NCBI GenBank assembly: GCA_003550325.1
Contig: QKWP01000831.1
Coordinates: forward strand, 143,839-207,838
DNA from: Gigaspora rosea
Taxonomy: Eukaryota; Glomeromycota; Glomeromycetes; Diversisporales; Gigasporaceae
Direction: 5' to 3'
DNA length: 64,000 bases
This document shows, piece after piece, positions 1-11,165 of the stretch. Every line of letters begins with the position of its first letter. Position 1 is the stretch's first letter. Both the position numbers and the translations under genes were made by a program. The notes beneath the pieces are model-generated. The model searched no databases, was not told the origin of the DNA, and worked only from the letters and a program-made list of their open reading frames with translations.

Positions 1-328
1 TACAAATATAAATTTATTGTATAAAAATTAAATATTTTTTATTGTTAATTTATATATTAAAAAATAAATTGTTGTATTTTTTTTTTATTATAATACAAAC
101 TATATTTTTTTATAAAAAAAAATAATTCTAGTGATATTTTTGTATATATAATAAAAATTTTATAAAATTTAAAATATTTGTTATTAATATAGTTTATAGG
201 TTAAAAACTAGTAAATATAATAAATATACTAATTTTTAGTATAATATATACTTATATGACAAATTAATAAAATTTATAATCAATAAATGTTTAGTTAATA
301 TCAGTTTAAAATTAGAGTTTAAAGGATT
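1..328. other. AT-rich intergenic sequence
   Basis: Almost pure A/T with short homopolymer runs. I see no coding sequence, RNA gene or clear repeat before the foldback element that begins at 329. Confidence 0.6.
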
Positions 329-765
329 CATATGCTCTGATTTTTGGAATTTATAAAAAAGCTTATTTTTTTAAAACTTTAAGGCTATATAATTTTTGAT
401 ATACTGGTCCATTTTAAATGGTTTTACTACCAAAATGTTCATCTCTTGGAGATGATTTCAACAAGCCCAAAATCATAAAAATCCAATCACAGGATCATGA
501 AAAATGCACTGTCAAATAGGTATGCACCTAAAATTGGTTTGATCTATGTTAAACCAATTTCAGGTGCGTCACCTATTTGATAGCACATTTTCTTATGACT
601 CTGTAATTGGATTTTTATGATTTTGGGCTCATTGGAATCGTCTTAAAGAGACAAACAGTTTGGTAGTAAGATCATTTAAAATGGACTAGTAGATCAAAAA
701 TTATTTAGCTTAAAAGGTTTAAAAAAATAAGCTTTTTTTATAAATTCCAAAAATCGGAGCATATG
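329..765. repeat. Foldback (long inverted repeat) element
   Basis: The left arm begins CATATGCTCTGATTTTTGG and the right arm ends with its near-complement. The arms are about 215 bp each and pair along their whole length at roughly 90% identity by eye, with a short centre near 540-553 (AATTGG...CCAATT). There is no coding capacity, so this is a MITE or foldback element. It shares organisation with the foldbacks at 11.2, 18.96 and 22.3 kb: a core resembling GAGACGATT followed by a 'GGTCCA...AGTAGATCAAAAATTAT' type stretch. Confidence 0.88.
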
Positions 766-1404
766 TATTTTATATATATATATATGCATATAAAATTTTT
801 AAAATTTAAAAATATATTGATTTTATAACTTTTTTTAACCTAAAATAGGTATTATTTTTACTATATAAAATAGTAGTAAATTAGTTTAAATTAGTATTAT
901 AAATTATACTATAACTTTTTTTCTACATAATAACCTTATTTGAAATTTTGTAGGTTTGTTCTTGATAGTTACACCAAGGCACTTGCGAATTATCACAAAA
1001 ATATACTTGATTTTGATTGGGTAAATTTTAAAAATACTAGAAATTTTAATTTTTTAATTTTTTTATTTTAAAAATTAAACACTTTTAAAAATTTTTTAAA
1101 TTAATAATTTATAGAATTTTTTTTTATAAATAAATTATATATATGTTTAATATTATATATAATTATTTTTAAAATTTTAATTCATAAAAATCAAAACTTT
1201 ATTATATAATAACTTTGAACTATTAATTTTTTCGTTCAGAAGTGATGAGATTACTCGCAGACTAAATTAATGCGAATGAAATGATTTGAAGGGTACAGGT
1301 AATGTTAAATAAGTATCTACGAATAAGTATTTATGAATTTGTGAACATTATTTATGAGCGTGATTAGTTTTTAAATTCTACAATCTAATAAACTATTTTT
1401 AAAC
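766..1404. other. AT-rich intergenic sequence
   Basis: AT-rich sequence with long T and A runs. No supported gene or RNA. Confidence 0.6.
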
Positions 1405-1640
1405 TGCTGTTGCGGCTACGAAACTGAAACAAGGATTTTGCGCAAAAGATCATTAAATCCTTGTTAGACTGCAAAGCCGAAAACGAAGGCCCTTACTCTG
1501 CAGCTCCAGACAAGGAGACGAAGACAAAATATTTTGAACTTCCACTGCAACTGCGAAGCCAAAAAAAAGGTCACTACAGTGCTGCTGCTGTGAAGACAAA
1601 AACAAAGGGCCCTTGCGCTACCTTTACAGTCAAATAAAGA
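1405..1640 (-). repeat. Degenerate GC-richer repeat (ctgcag/ggcttcg type)
   Basis: This stretch is clearly richer in G+C than its surroundings. It holds several imperfect copies of a motif which on the minus strand reads like GGCTTCGCAGTTGCAGTGG, each followed by AAGG-type sequence. A similar unit (GGCTCCGCGGCTGCAGTGGC) forms a cleaner tandem array at 50.4 kb, so the two may belong to one repeat family. The 65-codon open frame here is probably incidental. Confidence 0.45.
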
Positions 1641-4600
1641 TAATATCTTTAAATTTAACACACCTCAGCAGTATTTATACCTACCCGATAATATTCATCT
1701 TACATGTAAACTTATTTGCTCTTATTCATACATCAATAAAAAAAGCTTTGTTATCCAAAGTTTATTACTAAAATTATATCATATGTAGATCCACTTCATT
1801 ATTTAATGTTAACCTGCCATAAACTTTACCTTCTTTACTTACATAATCTCATTCCATAAACGATTATGCACCCTACAAGACTCACTGCATTTGCCCGTCG
1901 CATTTGTTGTTAATATTAGTAATCGCTATTTAATGGTAAATCAAATTGCGTATTACAATGATTCATCATAATATATTATAATCCAACATTATTAATCAAA
2001 CAATCGTGATTTTTAAGATAACATTTTATGACAAAACATTTCTATCACTAATTTCCGATTCACTTATATCATTCCAGCAAAACATCCTCATCATCTCTTC
2101 TCGCCATTTATTAAAAAAATTTGCACAGTTTTCAACATTTTTGTCATTAGACTCTCAAAATAATATTTGGCATTAAATTTTTCATGTAACATTAATACTC
2201 TTATTGATTATAATAGATATTAATTATTTATTAATAATTTTTTAGCCAAAAGTTAGAAAAATGTAAAAAAAATGGCACTGTAAATTTGTTACTAGTATAA
2301 GAAAGAGTAGATTGGCATTAAAACTTTCAGCTGAAAATGAAATTACAGCTTGTTCATCTTTAAAATATAGACTAATTTTTTATATTTTTATATATAAATA
2401 TATCACTGATTAATCGTATTGGTTAAAAAATTTCAGTAAGCTTAAATATTTAGTGACCACGTATAATTTTGATTTACTCTTCTCTATTAACAGGCAATCA
2501 AAAATCATTAAAACGAATATATTGCTAAGATAATCTGTTATTATCTTTAGTTAATTTATGTTGGTATGACACGGGTTTTGCATATAAATGTCTTAAATTA
2601 TTATTCCAAATGAATAAATATCGATGTTGTAATATATTGAATTTCATTAAAAACTTCTGATTGCAATGTAAGGTAATTATCCTGCAAGATGATTGACTAC
2701 GTAAATTAAATCGGTAGTTTATTGTTTTAAAATCAAAAAATATACTAAATAAAAATTTAACTTATTTTTCTATTTCATTTGGCATATAGAACCTTTCTTT
2801 TTGCATGTATTTAAATTAAGCATATACTTTCATTCATTTTTAAGAATAAAGGATTCTCATTTTCTATTCAACAATATGCCCTAAACTTCAAAGTTACATA
2901 TAATAATACAGTGATTATAACGAAAAAAAAAAAAAAACATCATTTAGATAGCGGGTCATTTCCACAACGATAATAGAAAATAGAAATTGGGTTATGTGCC
3001 TTAATCTTTTATACTTTATCCTCTCCTGTATATTCTCAAAACCAGGCTATCAAACCTACCCGGTTGATCCACTACAAAGAACATATACTATTTTTACATT
3101 AAGGCTTTTACTTTGTGAATTTAAATTTCTTATTATAAATGACAATTTACTAATTATAAATTTTTCATTTTATTTTTTTAAGTAAAATATATAATATTTC
3201 TACAATATGGCTTTGGGCATTACAATTATCTTTAAGGTTATATTTATTATACGATATCTATAGCGGAAATACTACAATTAACTTTTTAAGAATGGCATGT
3301 AATATCTTAAATATCTATAAAAGATACAATGACATATCCACAATGTTATTATATCTGTCATATTTATATTTATTATCTAAATTTGTATATTCCAATTTAG
3401 AACAAAATTTAACATTTTTAGAATGTTTATTGGTATTTAATTTTAGTAACGCTTAAATTCATAAATACGGAGTAGTAATTTGCAAGTCTAATTTAGGCAG
3501 TAAATTTGACAAAGTCATAGCGACTATGAAAATTAGTGCATAATCAAAAATAATGCTAATGATGTAATACTAAATTTGTAATATATAAACATACTGTATA
3601 AGCGTGAAATAACAACAGATACGCGTTATTCCAAGACTTTGTATGTTATTTCGAAAATGTACATGCGTGGTAATTCGAATTATAATACTAATTTTGGGGA
3701 ATACATACTACTAAACATCCCTCTGGTGTATTATTTTGATGTTTGATGCACACGTGTGCGTTGCTTAGAGTCAAATCTGTTTTTTTTTTTTAAAAAAACC
3801 CCCCCAAATAATGCCATGTGCGTTATTAGCGCTGATATGGAAAGCATATTTTCTAAAGTATATTTTATATTGTAAATAAATCTTATTCATTATTGGTGTA
3901 CTTTCTATGCCGCTGAATTTATATTCATTTTTTAGATTAGATTTATTCACAAGTATTTCAAATTTGATTCTCAGTTTGGGATTTATAACAATTATGCTTT
4001 CATGTACATATTTTATATTGTGGTTGTAAAATTCTAACATTGGGTGACACATTTCGAAAATAAATAGTATGTTTTCAATAGTATTTTTACTATGTTGAAT
4101 TATAAATCGGAAAAATAAAATATGATTCACTGATTTTAATTTCCAATGATTATTAGGTTTATTATTTGTTTCGATTTAATGTGTGAATTTTTAAGCTTAA
4201 TGTTCATGCAATTGCGCAGATTTAGCTAATTACTAATGATTATAAGTGAACTAAATTTTATACAATAAAAAAAATAAAAATAGTTAAACCAAGCATTGGA
4301 CAAATTCAATCTAGTATATTTTTAAATGTTACTCATTTAAATAGCTTTCATAGTCAATAATTGATATACTGTACTGTGCTAACTTTTTATATTTATATAT
4401 AAAAAATAGCTTTTTTATTGTAGTTTAAATTTATAATACAAAAAATAAAAATTTATCCGGGATGTTTCTAAAAAATATTAAATACATTTCTTCGTGAATT
4501 TGAGTTTGCATAAAAATGTTATTTGACACCAGAAAGAGAATATATTGTATTTGGAAAACGGCTGGTGAGTAAATAACAAGAAAAACCTTTTCTAAACTTA

Positions 4601-4863
4601 TCTTTTCAGTAGTAAAAATTTAAAAATGTGTATCAACGGAAGGGATGAATTCATAGAATAAGTTCTAATCTGATTGACCGGTATACATAGATTCATGGAT
4701 GGTAAAACCCCCCCCCCCCCGAATCTTAATCATGAGGATACTATTTTATGCTGCTACTATATGCAGTGGCAAACTGTAAATTTCAATCTAAAAATAGTTT
4801 ACTCTTCCCTTACTATTAACCTACCAGAATTATGAATTAATTCACTAGAAATATGATATCAAT
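1641..4863. other. Long AT-rich intergenic region
   Basis: No homology-bearing frame is recognisable. Short open frames at 2994-3185 (+) and 3771-4130 (-) have AT-driven composition (F, I, Y, N, K) and no recognisable domain. Poly-C (4708-4720) and T10-A7-C7 (3781-3807) homopolymers are present. Confidence 0.5.
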
Positions 4864-6570
4864 TTACGAATTAGAATCATCAACTGAATTATTAATTGCT
4901 AAATCTTGCATTTTACTATCGAATTGGGTTGTATTCATCAATTTACTAGAATAATAATCATTTGGATGTTTTAGCTCAACCTGTTCTGGTTTAACTTTAT
5001 CACTTTCTAAAATTTGTTTCTTAATCTCGTTGTCACCTTGATTCATTTCGTCTAGCCAATGACCCACCTTGTTAACAATTATTGTAGCAGTTGGTCGTTT
5101 ATTAGGATCATTATTCATGCATCTATTAGCTAATCTAACATAAAATTCAGGAGCATGAGTACATTCAGGTCTTGTTCCATTAATGATCTCAAATTGAAGA
5201 TTATTATCAAAGGGAATTCCATCAAAAGCTCTTCTTCCCGTTGATATTTCTGTCATAATGATACCGAGACTGTAAATATCTGATAATTTCGTATAAGAGT
5301 GACCTAGCAGAACCTCAGGTGCTATATAAGGCATAATTCCATAAATTTTTCCACTTTTGTTCCTTTCTGAAAGACCAAGATCTGTGACGTAAGCACCATC
5401 TAGTTCTACTTGCAAAATGTTTCCAGTGTGTAGATCTCCATGAACTAATTCTTGAGAATGAATCGATTCAAGATCCGAAGCTATACAGTATAGAATATTC
5501 AATTTATCTTTCCAACTCATCTTTGATACTTGATCAAGATTCTGACGTAATGATCCTTTGCTCGCGCGCTTCATTACGATGATATAATCATTATTTTTTG
5601 ATACACCATAACATTGTAAAAAAGATGGATTTTCATACCCAATTTCACAATAATTCTTCAACTCGTTAACAAAGTCTATAACTTTATCATACGATCCATG
5701 AATTTCTTTGAGTGCAACAAATTCACCACGATTATTAATTCTATCATTCCAAAATGAAGAATATACTGTTGCAAAACCTCCTTTTCCAATTTCTTTTATA
5801 TCTTTAAATTCACGGTAATCGATCCAAGATAATTTATATCTATCGTCATCTAATATTTTTTTAAGGTCTGGATCGATGTCAAGTGATTTATTAATTTTAT
5901 TAGCTTTCAAAATATTTCTGTATTTTCTATACCAATGATTTGCACTCTGAATATCTCTCTGTACTCCGATACCGTTACGATAACATTCTGCAACATTTTT
6001 CATACTAATCATCTGACCCATATCAGCAGATTTTTTGTAATATTCAAATGCTTTATTATAATCTTTTTCTACCCCTCTTCCGTTATCATAACAATAACCA
6101 ACATTACATATTCCATCAATATGACCCATATTTGCAGATTTCATATAATATTTGAATGCTTCCTGATTATTTTTTTTGACTCCAATTCCATTATAATAAC
6201 AAACACCGACTCCAAATATTCCTTTAACATAATCCATATCTGCGGCTTTTTTATAATATTCGAAGGATTTCTTTTCATCCTTTTCAACTCCGTATCCATA
6301 ATCATAACAAAAACCAACATTATAAATCGCACCTGCATTTCCTAATTCAGCAGCTTTCATATAATTTTTAAAAGCTTTCTTCACATCTTTTTCAACTCCG
6401 GTTCCATTGTCATAGCAAATGCCAACATTATAAATCGCATCTACGTTTCCTAATTTTGCAGCTTTCATAAAATATTCAAAAGCTTTCTTCTCATCTTTTT
6501 CAACCCCGATTTCATGTAGATAATTATTAACGAGTTTAAAAAGTTCATTAGAATCCTTTTGTTTAGACAT
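4864..6570 (-). CDS. Sel1-repeat protein kinase (TKL-like), intact and intronless
   Basis: Predicted cytosolic signalling protein: Sel1-like repeats (a helical protein-protein scaffold) joined to a serine/threonine or dual-specificity kinase. Numbering counts from an upstream ATG at 6594 (576 residues). I prefer the ATG at residue 9 (6570, MSKQKDSNEL), because the first eight residues are an F-rich leader from AT-rich sequence. About six Sel1 units of ~36 residues (GVEKDEKKAFEYY..., residues ~25-220) are followed by a linker and a kinase domain (~258-510). The kinase has the glycine loop GKGGFATV (270-277), VALK lysine 296, catalytic loop HGDLHTGN (385-392, Asp387), DLG (405-407), APE (425-427) and the closing KRP (499-501). 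HRD is changed to HGD, so it is a non-RD kinase. The C-terminal HPNDYYSSKLMNT motif recurs in the paralogue at 45.6 kb. Unlike the paralogues at 39.1 and 45.6 kb it has no introns at the Sel1-kinase junction. All key catalytic residues are present and I see no lesion. Substrate unknown. Confidence 0.92.
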   Translation of the reverse strand: MSKQKDSNELFKLVNNYLHEIGVEKDEKKAFEYFMKAAKLGNVDAIYNVGICYDNGTGVEKDVKKAFKNYMKAAELGNAGAIYNVGFCYDYGYGVEKDEKKSFEYYKKAADMDYVKGIFGVGVCYYNGIGVKKNNQEAFKYYMKSANMGHIDGICNVGYCYDNGRGVEKDYNKAFEYYKKSADMGQMISMKNVAECYRNGIGVQRDIQSANHWYRKYRNILKANKINKSLDIDPDLKKILDDDRYKLSWIDYREFKDIKEIGKGGFATVYSSFWNDRINNRGEFVALKEIHGSYDKVIDFVNELKNYCEIGYENPSFLQCYGVSKNNDYIIVMKRASKGSLRQNLDQVSKMSWKDKLNILYCIASDLESIHSQELVHGDLHTGNILQVELDGAYVTDLGLSERNKSGKIYGIMPYIAPEVLLGHSYTKLSDIYSLGIIMTEISTGRRAFDGIPFDNNLQFEIINGTRPECTHAPEFYVRLANRCMNNDPNKRPTATIIVNKVGHWLDEMNQGDNEIKKQILESDKVKPEQVELKHPNDYYSSKLMNTTQFDSKMQDLAINNSVDDSNS

Positions 6571-6589
6571 GAAAAAAAACGTCCGAAAA

Positions 6590-6606
6590 AACAAATAAAT
6601 ATACGA
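6590..6606 (-). promoter_or_regulatory. Possible TATA-like element of the Sel1-kinase gene
   Basis: On the minus strand CGTATATTTATTT lies 20-36 nt upstream of the preferred ATG. In DNA this AT-rich the match is weak evidence. Confidence 0.2.
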
Positions 6607-6981
6607 TTTTTATTTTTAATATTTACTGACTAGAATCTGTATCACTGTGTATGCATGTTTAACATAAAACTTTCCATTTTTTTAAATCAACATTTGATCA
6701 CGTGGAATAATTAGCTATGAAACGATGCAAAAATTACATCATGTGACGTGGCCTAAATTATAAGATAATTTTGTAATCTGACCAAAATGCTGACCAAAAT
6801 TCAAAATTTCCAAAATTTTGTCGATATCCAAATGGATTTTGCAGATTAAAATTAATAACCAGTGTTGAAAATTCAACATCAAAATTGTGGGTCACAGCGC
6901 ACATAAAATTTTTTTAAAGGTGCGTAATAAGATATATAACACCAAATAGATATATAATTTAATTAATATACCGCATTTTAA
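6607..6981. other. Intergenic sequence upstream of the Sel1-kinase gene
   Basis: Should hold the 5' control region of the Sel1-kinase gene. It contains two near copies of CTGACCAAAAT (about 6778-6800). No gene seen. Confidence 0.5.
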
Positions 6982-7218
6982 CATATGGGTCTTTGCCTTG
7001 AAAATGACCTTACGGGACTATGTAGATTTTATAAATAAAAATTAAAATTTCTGGCTATCCAGTAATCAAATTCAAATAAACTTTTTTTTTTTTTTGTAAA
7101 GCTTAGTGAGTTCTATGAAATAAAAAAAAATTTATTTGAATTGGATTATTGGATGACTAGAAATTTTAAAAGATCTACATAGCCCCGTAAGGTCATTTTC
7201 AAGGCAAAGACCCCATAT
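6982..7218. repeat. Foldback MITE
   Basis: The arms are near-perfect inverted copies: left CATATGGGTCTTTGCCTTGA, right TCAAGGCAAAGACCCCATAT, continuing through AAATGACCTTACGGG and the 'CAAATTCAAATAAA' inner part. The loop is short and T/A-rich. Total length ~237 bp, no coding capacity. Confidence 0.88.
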
Positions 7219-8113
7219 ATGAACTTAAAAATAGTAATGTGCGCAGAACGCACTACTTGTTAATTTTAGGTGCGGAAAATTTTTTTGTTATGCGTCGATC
7301 ATCATTCAGGGTTTGACGTATGTTATTTACTGATTTTTACTGATCCATCAATAACCCGAGTATTGATGGAATTTTATGTTTAATAATGCATCAATAAAGT
7401 GTAGTAAAAAAAATAAATTAATAATTGAAGTTCGTTAAATAATGTTCATATAATTACTTTCATGAATCTTTTTTTTTTCTTTATTGATATTATGGAGCCG
7501 CAAACATATAGTTTTCTGTCTCGTGAATCCTTCGATAGAATATCAGAAAAGCATGACAACCAAAGAAAAATTAATCGAAGCTTAATGGATTAATCGCTAT
7601 AATGAATGTTTAAATTAAAAAATTCAAGCCTTTAGCACGATTAAAAGCTAAAACACTGGATTACTAATACTTTTAAGATACTTTGTATCAGTATGACAGA
7701 AGAGCTTTATTTACTTAAATGAGATGAAAATAATTTGAGAACACAAGTTTGCCTAATAGGGAATTTTTATTAAATGATCTGTCTGCGCATCAGGCGACAG
7801 AACATGAAGGCAAACAAAAAAAACTTGGAAAAAAAATAATTTTGTTGTTATCGATTTAAATTTAATTTTTTGTTTAATAATGTTAAAAGATTTTTTTTTT
7901 TTTAGTGATCCATCTTAAATCTTCAATAACAGTCACCGCCAATTATTCTCACTCGGATCTATTTATTGATATTATGAAATAACACAGTAGGAGTAGTGCC
8001 ATGCTGCGGCTATAGATGCCTAACTTCTAATTACACAAAATACTTAACTCAATGTGCGCACACAAGTATTGCATAATAATCACGTACAGTGTATAAAATC
8101 TGAAAAAAATTTT
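7219..8113. other. Intergenic; contains a 50-bp dispersed repeat
   Basis: No gene seen. 7942-7993 (ATTATTCTCACTCGGATCTA ... AACACAGTAGGAG) recurs at 9832-9884 with few differences, so it is a fragment of a dispersed repeat. Confidence 0.6.
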
Positions 8114-8283
8114 GTGCACATGTGCACATTGGAAAAATTTTTTTGTGCACACTTTATAAAATTTGTATAAAAATTGTGCACAATCTATATGTTAATTAAG
8201 AAAAATCTTTGTGCACATGTGCACATCCAATTTAAAAATTGTGCACACAAAAATAAAATTGTGCATATGTGCACATTGTGCAC
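8114..8283. repeat. GTGCAC-rich cluster
   Basis: Nine GTGCAC hexamers occur within 170 bp (8114, 8122, 8145, 8176, 8211, 8219, 8241, 8269, 8278). Several are paired as the palindrome TGTGCACATGTGCACA, and irregular A/T spacers separate them. Such density is far from chance in AT-rich DNA. It may be a degenerate minisatellite or a cluster of protein-binding sites. Confidence 0.75.
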
Positions 8284-8499
8284 ATGAATTTTATTCACTG
8301 ATCACGTGGCACCAAAAAAGAGGATCAAATCACATGTATGATATGCCAATGTGCAAAGGGTGTGAACATCATTGTAGTATTACTCTCTTTACTATAATTT
8401 TTTATATTCTACTACTAACATCAGATGAGCGTCGTGGAGCAAGTTGCTGAGCAAGGCTCTTATATGTTTATCTTCTCATATTTCCATTTTCTTATTGCA

Positions 8500-9595
8500 T
8501 CTCATATTTCCTTTCTTCCTCCTGCGTCTTGTATATTCATTTATTTCTTATCCCCTCTTTTTTCTTTTTTCTCTTCTTTTTTTTTCTTCTTTTTTTTTCT
8601 TCTTTTTTCTTTTTCTCTTTTCTATTTCCTTTTACCTTCTTAAACAGTAAAAACAGTATTATATAATAAGTTATACTTCCCAAATCATAACATTTTGAAG
8701 TAGAGCTTTTTAATTTTCCCATTTCCATACTAATATCAATGAGCTATTTTTTTTTTCTGTCTTTCACTTTTCTTTCCTTTTTCACTTTTTTTCACCTTTT
8801 ACTATTCTTTGCTCTTTTCACTATTCTTTCTTATTTAACTTTTTTTTCACTTTCACTTTTCTTTACACTTTCACTTTTCTTTACACTTTCACTTTTCTTT
8901 CTACTTTCACTTTTTTTCCTTTTTTTTCACTTTTCTTTTTTCTTTCATTTTCTTTTCATTTTTCTTTTCCCTTCATTTTTCATTTTTTTCCATTTTTCTT
9001 TTTCTTTACTTTCCTTTTATCTTTAACTCTCTTTTCACTTTCTTTTCACTTTATTTTTCTTTTCACTTCTTTTCTTTTTCTTTTCATTTCTCTAATAAAA
9101 CCTCATTTAGTTAAAATTTGTGTTAGTGCATTGTGGAAGTGATAATTAGTAAAGTAGTATTATATAATAAATTATACTTTCCAAATCATAACATTTTGAA
9201 GTAGAGCTGCTAAATTACCCATTTCCATACTAATATCAATGAGCTATTTTTTTTCTTTCATTTTTCTTTACTTTTTCACTTTTCTTTTTTCTTTCACATT
9301 CTTTCTGCTCCTTTCACTTTTCTTTTCTTTCCTCTGTTTTTTTTTCTTTTTCACTTTTCTTTTCTCTTTCACTTTTATTTCCTCTTTCATTTTTCTCTTC
9401 TTTCACTTTTCTTTCCTCTTTCACTTTTCTTTCCTCTTTCACTTTCCTTTCTTTTCACTTTCCTTTCTTTTCCTTTTACTTTTCTTTCCTTTTTCACTTT
9501 TTTTTTTCTTTTCTTTTCTTGTACTTTTCTTGTACTTTTCTTTTCTCTTCTTTTACTTTTTTTCTCATTCATTTTTCAATTTTTTTTTTTTTTTG
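8500..9595. repeat. Homopyrimidine (CTTTT) tracts on a duplicated ~495-bp unit
   Basis: Long C/T-only stretches of the CACTTTTCTTT type occupy most of 8500-8640, 8745-9085 and 9248-9590. The last two are each preceded by the same ~100-bp sequence (8652-8754 and 9148-9250, containing CCAAATCATAACATTTTGAA), so a unit of about 495 bp has been duplicated in tandem. Frames reading through the tracts give only F/L/S or K/E/R low-complexity products and are not genes. Confidence 0.85.
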
Positions 9596-9620
9596 GGAGA
9601 ACTGGGTGGGATTACTGTAC

Positions 9621-9884
9621 CCATGAAAGAGCCAGACTAAAGTCAGGCAGTGACAAAAAAAGCACTTCTCATTCCAAAAATGCTTTCTTATTCTTTTATA
9701 TTTCCTCTATTTCCATCATATTCCCTAACTAACTATAAATAGCAATTTTATAATCCTATCTTTGGGGCTTTGCTGCATGTGAAGATCCTCATGATAATAA
9801 TTTAAGCATAATTTTTGTCATGCGTTAGGTTATTATTCTCGCTCAGATCTATTTATTGACATTATTAAATAACACAGTAGGAGG
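9621..9884. repeat. Dispersed repeat, copy 1
   Basis: 9621-9831 matches 17264-17478 at about 90% by eye (shared GAAAGAGCCAGACTAAAGTC, CTATCTTTGGGGCTTT, GTGAAGATCCTCA). Directly abutting it, 9832-9884 matches 7942-7993. Non-coding, family unknown. Confidence 0.8.
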
Positions 9885-10829
9885 AAAAAGAGGATCGTTA
9901 AGTTGAAATGGTCTTGTTGAGCTAGCTAACTAAATTCCTTCTATAAGACTTTTAAATTCTTTTTTTTTTTTTACAATTTATCATCAATCACATTTATATC
10001 TCCAGGTTCTTAGTTGGAATGTTTTTATGCAATCGTCGATATTTTATTTCCATTTGTCCATCTTGTTCCTAATTAGAGTTACATAATATACACCATGCTG
10101 ATTGAACATTATCTTCATTTTCCAATTTTCTTCTACACCAATTCTGTAAAACACTATAGGCTGTTTTCCAAATTTCTATTGAATTACTATTACTTGTTAG
10201 AATTATTTACATCTGCTGATTTTTGGAAATATATGACTGCTTTGTTTATTATCCTTTTCAACTTCTATCTCATATTTGTAACCATAACCAAAATCTTTAA
10301 CTGTTGGGATATGATGGTCTGTTATTTTAGATCAGAGATAATTTTTATTGAAGCAGTTAACATGTGATTAGTACATGCTCATGAGACAAGCAATGACTGA
10401 CATTGGTCAGAATGGTTGCGGAATTTAAGAATGTGCAGGTATAGAATCACGTGTTTGTCTATTTGTGTCAGTGGGTCAAAGCTCTGGGTTCAAGATCTGC
10501 TGAATTCGTATTTTTTTTTTCAGCTCCCTTGCGGCTATTGTACCTGGCCCCTTGCGCACTACTGATATATTTTGTGCTTTTGCATATAATTTTTAACTTT
10601 CAACCATTTTTCATTATCAGATTAGTACTATATAAATGGGATATAGCAGTGTTGATTGTGTAATTGCATCTCTTTTCGACCACGTGATTTATTGTTGTAT
10701 ACCGGGTTTTTTTTATTGAATGTAGACCCGGATATTGGGCATGCTAGAACCCTGAAATATACATAGATAGGTCAGGTATGAGTTTATTTATTTTTGAGAT
10801 TTTTTATACAGATCCTTTCTATTTATAGG
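9885..10829. other. Intergenic; possible pol III-type SINE fragment near 10400-10522
   Basis: No supported gene. Near 10400 a box-A-like TGGTCAGAATGGT is followed about 80 nt later by a box-B-like GGGTTCAAGATCT and then a T10 run. This layout fits a decayed tRNA-derived SINE but the matches are imperfect. TCTCTTTTCGACCACGTGAT (about 10669) recurs at 13115 with one change. Confidence 0.35.
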
Positions 10830-11055
10830 GGTTTCTTAAAGCGGTGCAGATTACGTCATAATTAACCAATCGAATTGTTAAAATTTGATGATCCCGGATC
10901 AGCCCGACAAAGCAAAACAAGTGAAAAAAAGAAATATGTGATAAATAGAAGAAACTGTAGTCTAAACCCACTTTGGAGCATTAACAAAAAATGGCATGGA
11001 GGTAATTTTACCTATAGAAACTCCCTAACCCTAACTCAAGGTGGGCCTTAAACCT
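10830..11055 (-). mobile_element. MITE of the 'GGTAATTTTAC' family, degenerate copy
   Basis: Shares order and sequence with the elements at 23.0 and 40.7 kb when reversed: GGGGT..TAAAGC, then GGATCAGCCCGA, then AAAAAATGGCATGGAGGTAA, then CCCTAACTC. The distal end is not clear. Non-coding. Confidence 0.6.
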
Positions 11056-11165
11056 AAAGTTAAGGGGGCATCTATAAATAATATTATACAAGAGGGGTTG
11101 AACGAACGATAACGGTTTTCTCAATAAGTAGGGAGTCAAAAAAATATAACGTAATTTTTTTAGAA

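Noticed and set aside
1464-1661. 65-codon minus frame with Cys and Leu
   Set aside because: It lies on a degenerate repeat related to the 50.4-kb minisatellite.
3771-4130. 119-codon minus-strand frame as a gene
   Set aside because: The composition is what AT-rich DNA gives by chance, it starts and ends in filler, and no domain or paralogue is recognised.
5935-6345. Plus-strand frame of 136 codons opposite the Sel1 repeats
   Set aside because: It is the antisense shadow of the Sel1 units, whose periodicity keeps the complementary frame open. Same for 40478-40789 and 47274-47588.
8114-8283. CRISPR-like array
   Set aside because: Repeats are hexamers with irregular spacing and no constant-length spacers; eukaryotic context.
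8425-9640. Several open frames on both strands through the C/T tracts
   Set aside because: The products are only F/L/S or K/E/R low-complexity strings that follow from the pyrimidine repeat; no start context or domain.
10095-10367. 90-codon hydrophobic plus frame as a membrane protein
   Set aside because: F/I/Y/L bias of AT-rich sequence; no signal peptide pattern, splice signals or conservation visible.
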